From the NCBI GenBank assembly GCA_000196815.1, contig FP929003.1, positions 310,001 through 374,000 of the forward strand: DNA of 64,000 nt, in the 5' to 3' direction. Shown one piece after another: positions 1 through 8,932 of this stretch. A program made the translations under genes and the position numbers. Positions within the stretch are counted from its first letter, which is position 1, and each line of letters starts with the position of its first letter. The notes under the pieces are model-generated. The model was not told where the DNA came from. It was given only the letters and a program-made list of their open reading frames with translations, and made no database searches. This DNA is from Nitrospira defluvii (GTDB lineage: Bacteria > Nitrospirota > Nitrospiria > Nitrospirales > Nitrospiraceae).

Positions 1-117
1 CGGAACAGTGGATGTATTCGATTGATCGCATCCTGATAGTCCGCTGAGGACCCATGCCAGAAGGCAAGCCGTTCCCAGGCGCGCGATAAACTTCAAAAGC
101 TCCGAGCAGGTCAGCAT
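1..117 (-). CDS. Lipoprotein, N-terminal fragment (runs off window)
   Basis: An open frame reads leftward from an ATG at 117 to the window edge without a stop (39 codons). The product begins with a short charged stretch, then a hydrophobic segment ending in a lipobox LSGC (Cys at residue 30), followed by polar DQSNTSTVP, so it is an exported lipoprotein. It is divergent from the LolD/YbbA-type transporter gene. In many bacteria the divergent neighbour of ybbAP is tesA, a GDSL esterase, so an esterase is possible, but only the signal peptide is visible. The family call is inference; the lipoprotein call is directly seen. Confidence 0.6.
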   Translation of the reverse strand, partial: MLTCSELLKFIARLGTACLLAWVLSGLSGCDQSNTSTVP

Positions 118-175
118 CTGTACAGTATAATATGAAATCGTTTTGCGGGTACTCCACGGAGGAATCATCCAAGCA

Positions 176-880
176 ATGATTGCTACTCAGCATGTGACGA
201 TGCAACTGGCCGCAGGCGGTCAGCGGGTGACCATTCTTGACGATGTCACGATAGACATTCCGGAAAAGCAAACGGTGGCGATTATCGGGCCTTCCGGGAG
301 CGGGAAGTCCACACTCTTGGGTCTGATTGCGGGGCTCGACCGACCGACATCCGGAACCATTTGGTTGAACGGGGTCGAGATCACGGCGCTCACTGAGCAG
401 GCGATGGCGCGGCTGCGCTTGGCCAACGTCGGCTATATCTTTCAATCGTTTCATCTCATTCCAACGCTCACGGCTCTGGAAAATGTGTCGATCCCGCTTG
501 AACTCGCGGGTGACTCTCTGGCCTCCAAGCGAGCGGAGGAATTGCTGCACGCTGTCGGGTTGGGACATCGGATGTCGCACTATCCGGTTCAGCTGTCGGG
601 AGGAGAGCAACAGCGGGTCGCAGTGGCGCGTGCGTTTGCCTGTCGTCCGCCGATTCTGCTGGCCGATGAGCCGACCGGCAATCTGGATTCCTCCACAGGC
701 CAGCAAGTGATCGAACTGATCATGGCCTTGCACCGTGATGCCGGGACTTCCCTGGTCTTGGTGACTCATGACCAGCACCTGGCGGCCTCCATGGAACGGG
801 TGATTACGCTCCGCGACGGGCGAGTGGCGTCAGATCGACTCGCCTCACTTCACCAGAGGATGCCTGACCTGGAACCATGA
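176..880 (+). CDS. ABC transporter ATP-binding protein, LolD/YbbA type
   Basis: Cytoplasmic ATPase of a MacB/LolD-family exporter, expected to power the FtsX-like permease encoded next. Visible motifs are Walker [10 protein letters not shown], signature [14 protein letters not shown], Walker B ILLADEPT and the H-loop VTHD. The length of about 234 residues is normal for the family. A TTG at 143 would add eleven residues, but the ATG at 176 gives the conserved N-terminus, with GGAGG 13 bases upstream. A TATAAT lies at 126-131 in the divergent intergenic region, without a good -35. The stop overlaps the permease start as ATGA. Substrate is unknown; lipoprotein or lipid extraction is the family norm. 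Confidence 0.9.
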   Translation: MIATQHVTMQLAAGGQRVTILDDVTIDIPEKQTVAIIGPSGSGKSTLLGLIAGLDRPTSGTIWLNGVEITALTEQAMARLRLANVGYIFQSFHLIPTLTALENVSIPLELAGDSLASKRAEELLHAVGLGHRMSHYPVQLSGGEQQRVAVARAFACRPPILLADEPTGNLDSSTGQQVIELIMALHRDAGTSLVLVTHDQHLAASMERVITLRDGRVASDRLASLHQRMPDLEP

Positions 881-3549
881 TTCCCTTCTGGCTCATGATG
901 GCCTGGCGGGAACTACGTTCCGCCTGGCGGCACTTTCTGTACTTCCTCGGCTGCATTGCCCTGGGAGTCGGGGCAGTGGTCGGGGTCTCACTCTTTTCTA
1001 CCAATGTTGAGCGGGCCGTTCTGAAGGAAGCGCGCGGCCTGCTGGGAGGGGACCTGGAGATTCGTCTGTCCAGACCTGTGGGTGCGGCAGGCTCGGCTGT
1101 GCTGCAGGGGCTCACAGAGCGAGGAATCGTACGCACACGAGTGAGTGAACTGGTCGCGATGGTGGCTCGAGTTGATCGCGCACAAGGCACGGCAAATGTG
1201 ACGCAGTTAGTCGAATTGAAAGCGATCGAATCAGGGTATCCGCTGTATGGAATTGTCCGGGTTGAACCTGACCGGCCGCTGATGGAATTGCTGCGCCAAA
1301 CTGGAAACAGTTGTCGAGAGACCTGCCATGGGGCAGTGGTTCAGGAGAGCCTTCTGATTCGGTTGGGGTTGGTCGTGGGCGATGCGATCAAAATCGGACA
1401 GGCGTCATTCCACATTACCGGCGTCATTCATACTGAGCCGGATCGAATGGCGAATATGTTTAGCCTGGGACCGCGTGTGCTGATTTCCCAAGACGGTCTT
1501 GTGGCAGCCGACCTCGTCAAACCAGGAAGTCGCCTTCGCGAACGGCATCTCCTCAAGTTACCCGCTGCCATGGCCCTGACTCCGCTGCTCCATGAGCTCC
1601 GTGGGCGCCTTTCCGCGGAGTCCGCACGGCTGTCTTCCTATCGGGATGCTCAGCCACAGCTCAGACAGTTTCTCGATCAGCTGGCCCGGTACTTGGGGCT
1701 AGTGGGATTGACGGCGTTGTTTGTCGGTGGGATTGGCGTGGCCTTGTCGATTCAAGCGTTTGTTCGGGAAAAACTCCAGTCGATTGCGATTCTCAAGACA
1801 TTGGGCGCCGATACGAAGACCATCATCTATTCGTATCTGGGACAAGCAGTCGGATTGGGATTGCTGGGCAGCGCGGTCGGTATTGGAATAGGGCTCCTGT
1901 TGCAAGCCGTGTTGCCGCAGGCCGTCTCCACCTTGCTTGCGACGGATGTTCTGCAGCAGGTCGAGTTTACGTCCGTGCTGTCTTGGACGGCTCTGGCGCC
2001 GCTCTCGAAGGGCTTGGGCTTGGGGGTGCTGACCACACTCTTGTTCAGTCTGTGGCCGCTCCTGACGATTCGAGCCATCAAGCCCGCGGTCATTTTCAGG
2101 CGTGAGGTAGAGGGGGCAATCCGTCCCGGGGTTCGGCCTGAGACATCGCTGTGGCGCCGCGCGATACGGGTAATCACGGCGGATCCTGTTCGTGCCGTCA
2201 CGGCGTCCGGCATTGGGCTTGGTTTGGCGGGCCTCTCGGTGTGGCAGGCCGGCTCTCTGGCGATCGGGGGGCTGTTTATCGGCGGCCTCCTAGTCGCTGT
2301 AGCGGCGTTAACCGTGACGGCGAAAGCACTCCTCCTCGGGATACGTGCATTGCCCAGCCCGCGCGCGCTTTCCCTGCGCCAGGCACTCGGCAACATTCAA
2401 CGTCCCGGAGGCCAAACTCTGGGGGTGATGGTCTCTATCGGTGTCGGGGTCATGGTGATTCTTGCGATTGCGTTGCTGGAGCAGGCCTTGGTCCGTCAAG
2501 TCGGCGAGAATCGACCGAACGATTCACCGACCTTCTTTTTTGTCGATATTCAGCCGGATCAGGCGGAGGGCTTCTCCGCCTTGGTTCATCGGCACACCGG
2601 CGATATGGCTCCTGATTTGACTCCGCTCGTGCGGTCTCGATTGCATGCGATTAATGGGCACGCGGTCACGGCCGAGCGGGAGTCCGAACAGGAAGACCAA
2701 CCCGGCCAGTCGCGAGAGGAGAAGCGGAAGAACTGGTATGTGAATCGTGAGTACGTGCTGACCTTTCTCGATCAGCCGCCTAAAGACAATAGGATTGTCA
2801 AAGGCGCCTGGTGGAAGCCGGGGCAGGTCTTTCCGCGACCGCAGGTGTCTGTCGAAGAAGAAGCGGCAAAGAGTCTCGGCATTGATGTGGGCACCACGCT
2901 GGACCTCAATATCCAGGGGACGATCATGCGGGCTGAGGTGAGCAGTATCAGAAAGGTCGAGTGGGGAAATTTCTCCACGAATTTCTATATGATCTTTTCA
3001 CCGGGCGCATTGGACGGGGCCCCGATGACCTATGTCGCGACGGTGCGAGTGTCCCCGCAGGATGAGGTGGCGCTGCAGTCGGCCGTGGTCGCCGCGTTTC
3101 CCAACGTGACGGCGATTAACATCGGCGAGGTCTTAAGCAGCTTCGCCCGGGTTCTCGACCGGCTGTCCCTGGCCATCCGAGCGGTGGCGCTGTTTTGTCT
3201 GTTAGCCGGGGCACTCGTCATGGCGGCGGCTCTGGCGGCTACGCGGTATCGTCGTCTCTATGAGGCCGTGATTCTCAAGGCTCTCGGCGCGCCCCGTGCG
3301 TTAATTGCCCGGTCGTTTGCAGCGGAATATGCAGTGCTGGGATGCGTGGCGGGGGTGATCGGCGTCGTCCTGGCCAGCCTCTTTTCGTGGGGGATTCTGC
3401 GCTATATTCTGGAGTTGCCCTGGTCGCTGGAACCGTCATTGCTGGGCATCGGGCTGGGTTGCACCGTCTTGCTCACCCTGGTCGTGGGATTCCTCAGTAC
3501 GTATCGTCTGCTCGGGCAGCCACCCTTGAGCGTGCTTCGGCACGAGTGA
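877..3549 (+). CDS. FtsX-like ABC transporter permease (YbbP-type)
   Basis: Large 890-residue inner-membrane permease. It starts with a transmembrane helix (residues about 15-40), then a periplasmic domain, a block of three helices ending in an FtsX-type region (about 265-400), a second helix pair, another periplasmic domain (about 545-750) and a final FtsX domain with three helices (about 765-885). This double-FtsX arrangement is that of YbbP. Translation is coupled to the ATPase gene through the ATGA overlap, so both form one complex. E. coli YbbP partners YbbA and lies beside tesA. The actual substrate cannot be read from the sequence. Confidence 0.88.
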   Translation: MIPFWLMMAWRELRSAWRHFLYFLGCIALGVGAVVGVSLFSTNVERAVLKEARGLLGGDLEIRLSRPVGAAGSAVLQGLTERGIVRTRVSELVAMVARVDRAQGTANVTQLVELKAIESGYPLYGIVRVEPDRPLMELLRQTGNSCRETCHGAVVQESLLIRLGLVVGDAIKIGQASFHITGVIHTEPDRMANMFSLGPRVLISQDGLVAADLVKPGSRLRERHLLKLPAAMALTPLLHELRGRLSAESARLSSYRDAQPQLRQFLDQLARYLGLVGLTALFVGGIGVALSIQAFVREKLQSIAILKTLGADTKTIIYSYLGQAVGLGLLGSAVGIGIGLLLQAVLPQAVSTLLATDVLQQVEFTSVLSWTALAPLSKGLGLGVLTTLLFSLWPLLTIRAIKPAVIFRREVEGAIRPGVRPETSLWRRAIRVITADPVRAVTASGIGLGLAGLSVWQAGSLAIGGLFIGGLLVAVAALTVTAKALLLGIRALPSPRALSLRQALGNIQRPGGQTLGVMVSIGVGVMVILAIALLEQALVRQVGENRPNDSPTFFFVDIQPDQAEGFSALVHRHTGDMAPDLTPLVRSRLHAINGHAVTAERESEQEDQPGQSREEKRKNWYVNREYVLTFLDQPPKDNRIVKGAWWKPGQVFPRPQVSVEEEAAKSLGIDVGTTLDLNIQGTIMRAEVSSIRKVEWGNFSTNFYMIFSPGALDGAPMTYVATVRVSPQDEVALQSAVVAAFPNVTAINIGEVLSSFARVLDRLSLAIRAVALFCLLAGALVMAAALAATRYRRLYEAVILKALGAPRALIARSFAAEYAVLGCVAGVIGVVLASLFSWGILRYILELPWSLEPSLLGIGLGCTVLLTLVVGFLSTYRLLGQPPLSVLRHE

Positions 3550-3579
3550 CGGCCGGCTTGACGAATCCGACCGTTCCCA

Positions 3580-6171
3580 CTACATCGCTGTGCGTGCCAG
3601 CACGGCGCGAATGGCGTCGCGGTCGCGTTCACGGAATCGCACGGCGATGTGCAGTTGCTCCAGATACTGCTCCAGAGTCTTTCCCCCCAGGTCGATCTTC
3701 CGGGATGCGAAGAACGCTCTGACGTCCCGCTCCAATTCCGGAGTCGAAAGGCCGGTGATCCCCCCGCACATGCGGCGCAGGCCGCTCTTGGGAAACTGCC
3801 GGTCCATGCGCTCCCAATTGGTCTTCACAAACTCCCAGGCTTTTTCACGAATGTACACATTGTGTAAGAGGCTGCTGACGAGGAAGGGCGCATCTTGAGT
3901 GCGGATCTCGTCGGTCAGGGTTTTCGCCAACGTGCGCTCCAGCAGTTCGGGTATCCGGAAGGCCGCGAGTGAAAAGAGATAGCGGCGCTCTTCCTGCGGG
4001 GTGGAGGCCTTGTGGAAGCGGGTGAGAAATTCCTCGTAGCGAGCCGCGTCGCCTGTGAAGGCCAGAATGGAAACGAGCGCCGGGATCACATTGGGGTCGA
4101 TCGGTCGAGTCTGCTGCTGCAGAGCGGTATAGGCTTCCAGCGCCTGGGCTTGCACCGTCTGGTCGCGACCTAATGTGCCCAAGGCGCGAATCATGTCACC
4201 GCGCAGTTCTTTGACGAGATCGCGCTCATCGGCCTGTGGCGTCCATCCCAGATCCTGGAATGTCGGGGTGAGGCGATTGCGTACAAAGGCAGCCAGCAGC
4301 GGTCGATCCTCCTCGCTCAGCAGGTGATTCATGGTGGAGAACGACCCCAACATCACGGCCCAGACATGCGGATCCTGTTCGCCGCGGAAATGTCCCGTCA
4401 AACTGAGATACTCGGTGGGTGACACCATGCCGGCGATGGTGGAGGCCCATGTGTCGTTCAGGAGATTAAACCGTTCCACGGGAGCCATGGTCTGAGGCCC
4501 GGTCTGTTGCAGACCGTTGAGGAGCTCGGTGCTGTATCGAACCCGATAGAATCCGTGCCCGCCTTCGTTCGCCAGTACTGATGTCCAATCCTTCGGGAGC
4601 GGGATACGGTTCTCCCGATCGCTGAGCAGCACACGCCGGGTTTCAGCGCCCTGGGCGGTCTGGATGCGCAACTGTATCGGTACCTGCCAGAGTTGCGCAG
4701 GTGCTCCGGACGATGCCGCCGCAGAGTCTTCCGCATATGTGAAGCGGCGCTGCGTGAGTGTCAGGGTTGAGGAAGAGTCGACGGCGAGCGAGAGTAAGGG
4801 ATATCCCGGCGAGAAGATCCATTCGTTCATGAGTGCCGGAACATTCTGTTGTGAGGCATGCGCGAGCGAGACCCACAGGTCGGTAGTCTCTGCGTTGGCG
4901 TAAGCATGCGTCGTCAAATAGTGGCGGACGCCGTTTCTGAATACCGTCGGACCGATATGCTGTTCCAGCATGCGCAGGACGGAGGCTCCCTTTTCATAGG
5001 TCAGCACGTCGAACATGGCTTCGGCTTCTTTGGGCGCGCGCACGGGGAACTCAATCGGCCTCGTGCTCAGCAAGCCGTCGACCGACAGCGCGGCAGCGCG
5101 TGAGACGCCAAAGGCGGTCCAACGTTCCCACTCCGGTTTCCAGGCGTCGACCACCAGCATTTCCATGAAGGTGGCGAAGGCTTCGTTGAGCCAGAGCCCG
5201 TTCCACCAGGCCATCGTCACGAGGTCGCCGAACCACATGTGGGCATTCTCGTGCGCGACCACGTCTGCGATTCGTCCCTGTTCCGCATGTGTGGCCGTGC
5301 GCTGGTCCAGCAGAAGGGCTGTTTCACGGAACGTGATCGCACCCAGATTTTCCATCGCTCCGGAAGCGAAGTCTGGGATGGCGATGAGATCGAGCTTGTC
5401 GCCCGGATAGGGGATGCCATAGTAGTCGGCAAGAAAATCGAGCGAGTACACGGCGATTTCCTGACCGAACGGGGTCAGGTGTTGTTTGCCGGGCACGGAC
5501 CAGAGGCGGACCGGGGTCTGCCGGGCCATGGTGGGAGCTGTGGCTTGGAGGTTCCCGACGATGAAGGCCACGAGATACGTGGACATCTTCATGGACTCCG
5601 CAAAGCGCAGCACTCGTTTTCCCCCCTCTTGTCGATCGTCCACGATCCGGGTATTCGAGATGGCGGTCAGCGCGGGATCGATGGCCAGGGTGACGGCGAA
5701 GACGGCTTTGAATTGCGGTTCGTCCCAACAGGGGAAGGCCCGCCGCGCGTCAGTCGCTTCGAATTGGGTTGCGGCCAGGCTGTGCGAATTGCCCTGGTCA
5801 TCCTTGTAACTACTGCGATAGAACCCGCGCAATTTATCGTTCAGTGTGCCGCGAAACGCCAGGCTCAATTTCCAGGCGCCGGGTTGAATGGCCGACGGGA
5901 AGGAGATGTGGCATCGCTGGTGCTCTTCATCCATCCGCACGGTCCCGGTGCGCGGCGACGTTGTTTCGCCGGACAGTGTCGCCGTCGAGACTTCCAATTC
6001 GGTCGCATTCAGGAGGATCTCAGTAGTCGGCTCGGTCACCGTCAATGTGACGACCTCGTGGCCGGTGAATGAGTGTGCCTGGAGGTCGGGCTCCATACGC
6101 AAATCGTAATGAGATGGAATGACGTGGCGCGGGAGTCTGTATGGATCGTGAGGCGTCATAGCTATACCCAT
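3580..6171 (-). CDS. M1 family zinc aminopeptidase
   Basis: Metallopeptidase that removes N-terminal residues from peptides. From the start chosen here it has GAMEN (residues 271-275, N-terminus recognition), HENAH (307-311) and the third zinc ligand Glu330 in LWLNE, spaced as in HEXXH-x18-E. The C-terminal half is the ERAP1-like helical domain. Start: ATG at 6171 (or 6159) gives the usual N-terminus (TPHDPYRLPRHVIPSHYDL). A longer frame from ATG 6357 overlaps the rpiA stop as ATGA and adds about 62 weakly conserved-looking residues; translational coupling there is possible. It is the last gene of the sugar-phosphate operon. The 30-base gap to the convergent permease gene shows no terminator. 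Confidence 0.9.
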   Translation of the reverse strand: MGIAMTPHDPYRLPRHVIPSHYDLRMEPDLQAHSFTGHEVVTLTVTEPTTEILLNATELEVSTATLSGETTSPRTGTVRMDEEHQRCHISFPSAIQPGAWKLSLAFRGTLNDKLRGFYRSSYKDDQGNSHSLAATQFEATDARRAFPCWDEPQFKAVFAVTLAIDPALTAISNTRIVDDRQEGGKRVLRFAESMKMSTYLVAFIVGNLQATAPTMARQTPVRLWSVPGKQHLTPFGQEIAVYSLDFLADYYGIPYPGDKLDLIAIPDFASGAMENLGAITFRETALLLDQRTATHAEQGRIADVVAHENAHMWFGDLVTMAWWNGLWLNEAFATFMEMLVVDAWKPEWERWTAFGVSRAAALSVDGLLSTRPIEFPVRAPKEAEAMFDVLTYEKGASVLRMLEQHIGPTVFRNGVRHYLTTHAYANAETTDLWVSLAHASQQNVPALMNEWIFSPGYPLLSLAVDSSSTLTLTQRRFTYAEDSAAASSGAPAQLWQVPIQLRIQTAQGAETRRVLLSDRENRIPLPKDWTSVLANEGGHGFYRVRYSTELLNGLQQTGPQTMAPVERFNLLNDTWASTIAGMVSPTEYLSLTGHFRGEQDPHVWAVMLGSFSTMNHLLSEEDRPLLAAFVRNRLTPTFQDLGWTPQADERDLVKELRGDMIRALGTLGRDQTVQAQALEAYTALQQQTRPIDPNVIPALVSILAFTGDAARYEEFLTRFHKASTPQEERRYLFSLAAFRIPELLERTLAKTLTDEIRTQDAPFLVSSLLHNVYIREKAWEFVKTNWERMDRQFPKSGLRRMCGGITGLSTPELERDVRAFFASRKIDLGGKTLEQYLEQLHIAVRFRERDRDAIRAVLARTAM

Positions 6172-6353
6172 GGTGTGTGTTTTCGACTGTTGATGGTTGT
6201 GCGGTGGATTCGGGCGGCTCCAGGCCGCGGGCATGAAGAACAATGCAGTAGTGCCGTGCCAGGCACCTAACCAGGCTACTGCGTTGGTGAGGAACCGGGT
6301 GGCTAGTAGTGCCGCATGTCGTCGAGTGACGGGACCGTCGGCCTGGTGGCCCT

Positions 6354-7070
6354 TCATGACTCCGCTGCAAGGGTGACATCGGCACCCTGCGCATGGCCGA
6401 CGATCAGGATGCTGGTCCTTCCAATGAACAGTCCGGTTTCAACGATGCCGGGAATCTGGTTGAGTTCTATTTCGAGGGTGGCCGGATCATCGATCTTGGG
6501 CATGTGCAGATCGAGAATCACGTGGCCTGCTTCGGTCTGGAACACGACGCCGTTTCGCTCGCGTAAGACCGCTTTGCCTCCAGAAGTGTGTTCGATGTTT
6601 CGTGCCGTGCTGCCCCATCCGAACGGCACGACTTCAATCGGCAACGGAAAACTTCCGCCGAGCGCCGGCACGAGTTTCGTGTGGTCGACCATCACAATAA
6701 AGCGCTTCGCTGCGGCGGCCACGATTTTTTCCTTGAGCAGCGCGCCTCCGCCGCCTTTCACGAGGTTCAAGGCGGGATCGACCTGGTCGGCTCCGTCGAT
6801 GGCCACATCGATCATCCATGCGTTATCGGATTCGATGAGGGGGATGCCGGATTGCCTGGCCAGAGCCGCTGTGTCGTGGGACGTCGGTACGGCGTGGATT
6901 CGGAGCCCTGCGCGCACCCGTTCGCCGAGCGCGATGATCAGATGCTTCGAGGTACTGCCGGTCCCCAACCCGACGACCATGCCGTCGCGTACATATTCGG
7001 CGGCTTTCATGGCCGCCCGCTGCTTTTCGGAATCGAGATCAGATGATGGTTTCATGATGGATGGTGTCAT
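6354..7070 (-). CDS. rpiA: Ribose-5-phosphate isomerase A
   Basis: Interconverts ribose 5-phosphate and ribulose 5-phosphate in the pentose phosphate pathway. The 238-residue protein shows the family motifs GLGTGSTS (phosphate loop, near residue 35), DGADQVDP, the KGGGGALLKEK catalytic loop and LPIEVVPFGW. ATG 7070 overlaps the upstream glk stop as ATGA, indicating coupling; an ATG five codons further in is the alternative. It sits in the pgi-pgl-glk-rpiA operon. The ribose-side partner rpe is at 47.7 kb in this window. Confidence 0.95.
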   Translation of the reverse strand: MTPSIMKPSSDLDSEKQRAAMKAAEYVRDGMVVGLGTGSTSKHLIIALGERVRAGLRIHAVPTSHDTAALARQSGIPLIESDNAWMIDVAIDGADQVDPALNLVKGGGGALLKEKIVAAAAKRFIVMVDHTKLVPALGGSFPLPIEVVPFGWGSTARNIEHTSGGKAVLRERNGVVFQTEAGHVILDLHMPKIDDPATLEIELNQIPGIVETGLFIGRTSILIVGHAQGADVTLAAES

Positions 7071-8152
7071 GCTGAGGCCGATGATGAGAGTTGTGCCGCC
7101 GTCGAGGCGGCGCCGAGCAGAGCGGTTTTGTCGTTCATCACGACCTTCACCGGGATCTGGCTCATGATCCGTTTGTAACGGCCCTTATTGGTGAATCCGC
7201 GCATAAACGAGCCGTCCTGCAGCTTCTTCAGCAATTTGGGCGCGATCCCGCCGGCGACATAGACTCCGTCGAGTGTAAGCGCCTTGAGCGCCAGGTTGCC
7301 GGCTTCCGCACCGTAAATGGACGCAAATAAATCAAGGGTCTGTTTGGCGATTTCGGCCTGTCCCTTGAGTCCGGCATCGGCAATCTCGGCGGCGGGATTG
7401 CCGACTTTGATCTTCTCCGCCAACCAGGTCGGCTCATTTTTCTTGGTGTCGCGGAGATATTCGTAGATGGCATGAAGGCCCGGCCCGGATACGATGCGTT
7501 CGTAACTCACGTGCAGGTAGCTGCCACGCAGATGGCGAAGCAAGTCGATTTCGCTGTCGCTGTTCGGGGCGAAGTCCGTATGCCCGCCTTCCGACGGCAT
7601 GGGGCGGTAGCGAGTTCCATCCCAATAGAGAATGCATTCACCGAGACCGGTACCGGCCGCGATCAAGGCGAGGGCCTGTTTTTTCTTCGGCGGGGCGCCG
7701 GCGTTCAGCACCACGATTTCATCGGGATTGAGGAGGAGGAGGCCATGGGCCGTTGCTTCGAGATCGTTGAGCAGGCGCACTTGGGGGATGGCGAATCGTT
7801 CCGCAAGTGTCGCTCCATCAATGACCCAGGGAAGATTTGTGGTGCGGCAACGGTTATCGATCACCGGTCCTGCCACGCCGAAGCACGCCGCCGTTAATTT
7901 GATAGGCTCTGGGGGAAGCTCCGGTGCCTCCGTAGTTTCTTCTGCCGGCGCTTCGACGGGCTCGTTTCCCGGCTCGTCTTCTGCCGGGGGCTTGGGCAAC
8001 GGTGCACTGAGAAATTCTTCGATGATTTCTTCGAGGGTCTTATAGTCCGCGCTATGGAAGCTATCTTCCCGCACCGGCTCGACCCGTTCAGTCGTCCAGT
8101 CGTAGAGCGCCAGATTGGTTTTTGTGCCTCCGATATCGCCTGCCAGGATCAT
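7067..8152 (-). CDS. glk: Glucokinase (Glk family) with acidic/Pro-rich insert
   Basis: Phosphorylates glucose to glucose 6-phosphate with ATP. The N-terminal phosphate loop GDIGGTKTNLALYD, the GTGLGE loop and SEGGHTDFAP (sugar-binding Glu/His) are diagnostic of bacterial Glk rather than a ROK protein. At 361 residues it is about 40 longer than the E. coli enzyme. The extra length is mostly an acidic, Pro/Glu-rich segment at residues about 52-85, between the N-terminal strands and the CFGVAGPV strand; such segments are usually flexible linkers. It is coupled to rpiA by ATGA and lies 17 bases after pgl. Confidence 0.93.
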   Translation of the reverse strand: MILAGDIGGTKTNLALYDWTTERVEPVREDSFHSADYKTLEEIIEEFLSAPLPKPPAEDEPGNEPVEAPAEETTEAPELPPEPIKLTAACFGVAGPVIDNRCRTTNLPWVIDGATLAERFAIPQVRLLNDLEATAHGLLLLNPDEIVVLNAGAPPKKKQALALIAAGTGLGECILYWDGTRYRPMPSEGGHTDFAPNSDSEIDLLRHLRGSYLHVSYERIVSGPGLHAIYEYLRDTKKNEPTWLAEKIKVGNPAAEIADAGLKGQAEIAKQTLDLFASIYGAEAGNLALKALTLDGVYVAGGIAPKLLKKLQDGSFMRGFTNKGRYKRIMSQIPVKVVMNDKTALLGAASTAAQLSSSASA

Positions 8153-8169
8153 GGTGCCTCTTGCGTTGA

Positions 8170-8931
8170 CTAATCGTCTGTTGTTGGGGTCAATTCGGAT
8201 GCCGCGGCGTGGTCAAGATACCACAACAGTCGTCCGGTCTCAGGCCGAACCAAGGCTGCGGGATATGGGCCTGGATCACCGGGCCGCTGCTCCAGTACGC
8301 GTCGCACGACTGCGGCTTTGTTCCTTCCGGCGACGAGGAACAGTACCACACTCGCGTGATTGATCACACCTAGGGTGAGAGTCACTCGTGCCCGCGTTCC
8401 CTGGGGAGAAGTACCGGGAACCACCCAACGAGTCCCTTCGGTCAGTGATGCCGTGCCGGGAAAGAGGGACGCGGTGTGGCCATCGTCGCCCATGCCCAGA
8501 AGGACAAGATCCAATTGTGGCCATTGTCCGGGGACGGCTGCAGTGAGGTGGCGCAGGGTAGTTTCGTAGTGAGCTGCCGCCGCTTCAGGCGGGTCTTCGC
8601 CGCGTATCCTGTGAATCTGTGTGGAGGGAATGTGCAAGGGGCTGAACAGCATGGCGTTTGCCATGGCGAAATTGCTGTCGACATGTGTCGGCGGCACGCT
8701 CCGCTCGTCGCCGAACAGAAAGTGCACCTTGCTCCAGTCGAGTTGCTGTGCGTAGTCCTCGCTGGCCAGGATCGAATACAAGGTCTTCGGCGTTGAGCCG
8801 CCCGAGAGAGCCGCGAGGAAACAATTCCGCTGGGTGATCGCCTGCCTGCCCACTTCCAGGAAGAGCTCTGCAGCGGCACGGGTCAGTTCCTGGGTGTCAG
8901 AGAAGCGGTGGATTTCTGGAGCCTGGGACAT
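8170..8931 (-). CDS. pgl: 6-phosphogluconolactonase (DevB/SOL type)
   Basis: Hydrolyses 6-phosphogluconolactone in the oxidative pentose phosphate pathway. Seen: SGGSTPKTLY near the N-terminus, WSKVHFLFGDERSVPP, SNFAMANAMLF, and LDLVLLGMGDDGHTASLFPG, all characteristic of the family. The ATG at 8931 gives a normal N-terminus (MSQAPEIHRFS) and begins one base after the pgi stop. A longer frame would run into pgi and is rejected. The matching dehydrogenases (zwf, gnd) are not in the window. Confidence 0.93.
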   Translation of the reverse strand: MSQAPEIHRFSDTQELTRAAAELFLEVGRQAITQRNCFLAALSGGSTPKTLYSILASEDYAQQLDWSKVHFLFGDERSVPPTHVDSNFAMANAMLFSPLHIPSTQIHRIRGEDPPEAAAAHYETTLRHLTAAVPGQWPQLDLVLLGMGDDGHTASLFPGTASLTEGTRWVVPGTSPQGTRARVTLTLGVINHASVVLFLVAGRNKAAVVRRVLEQRPGDPGPYPAALVRPETGRLLWYLDHAAASELTPTTDD

Positions 8932-8932
8932 G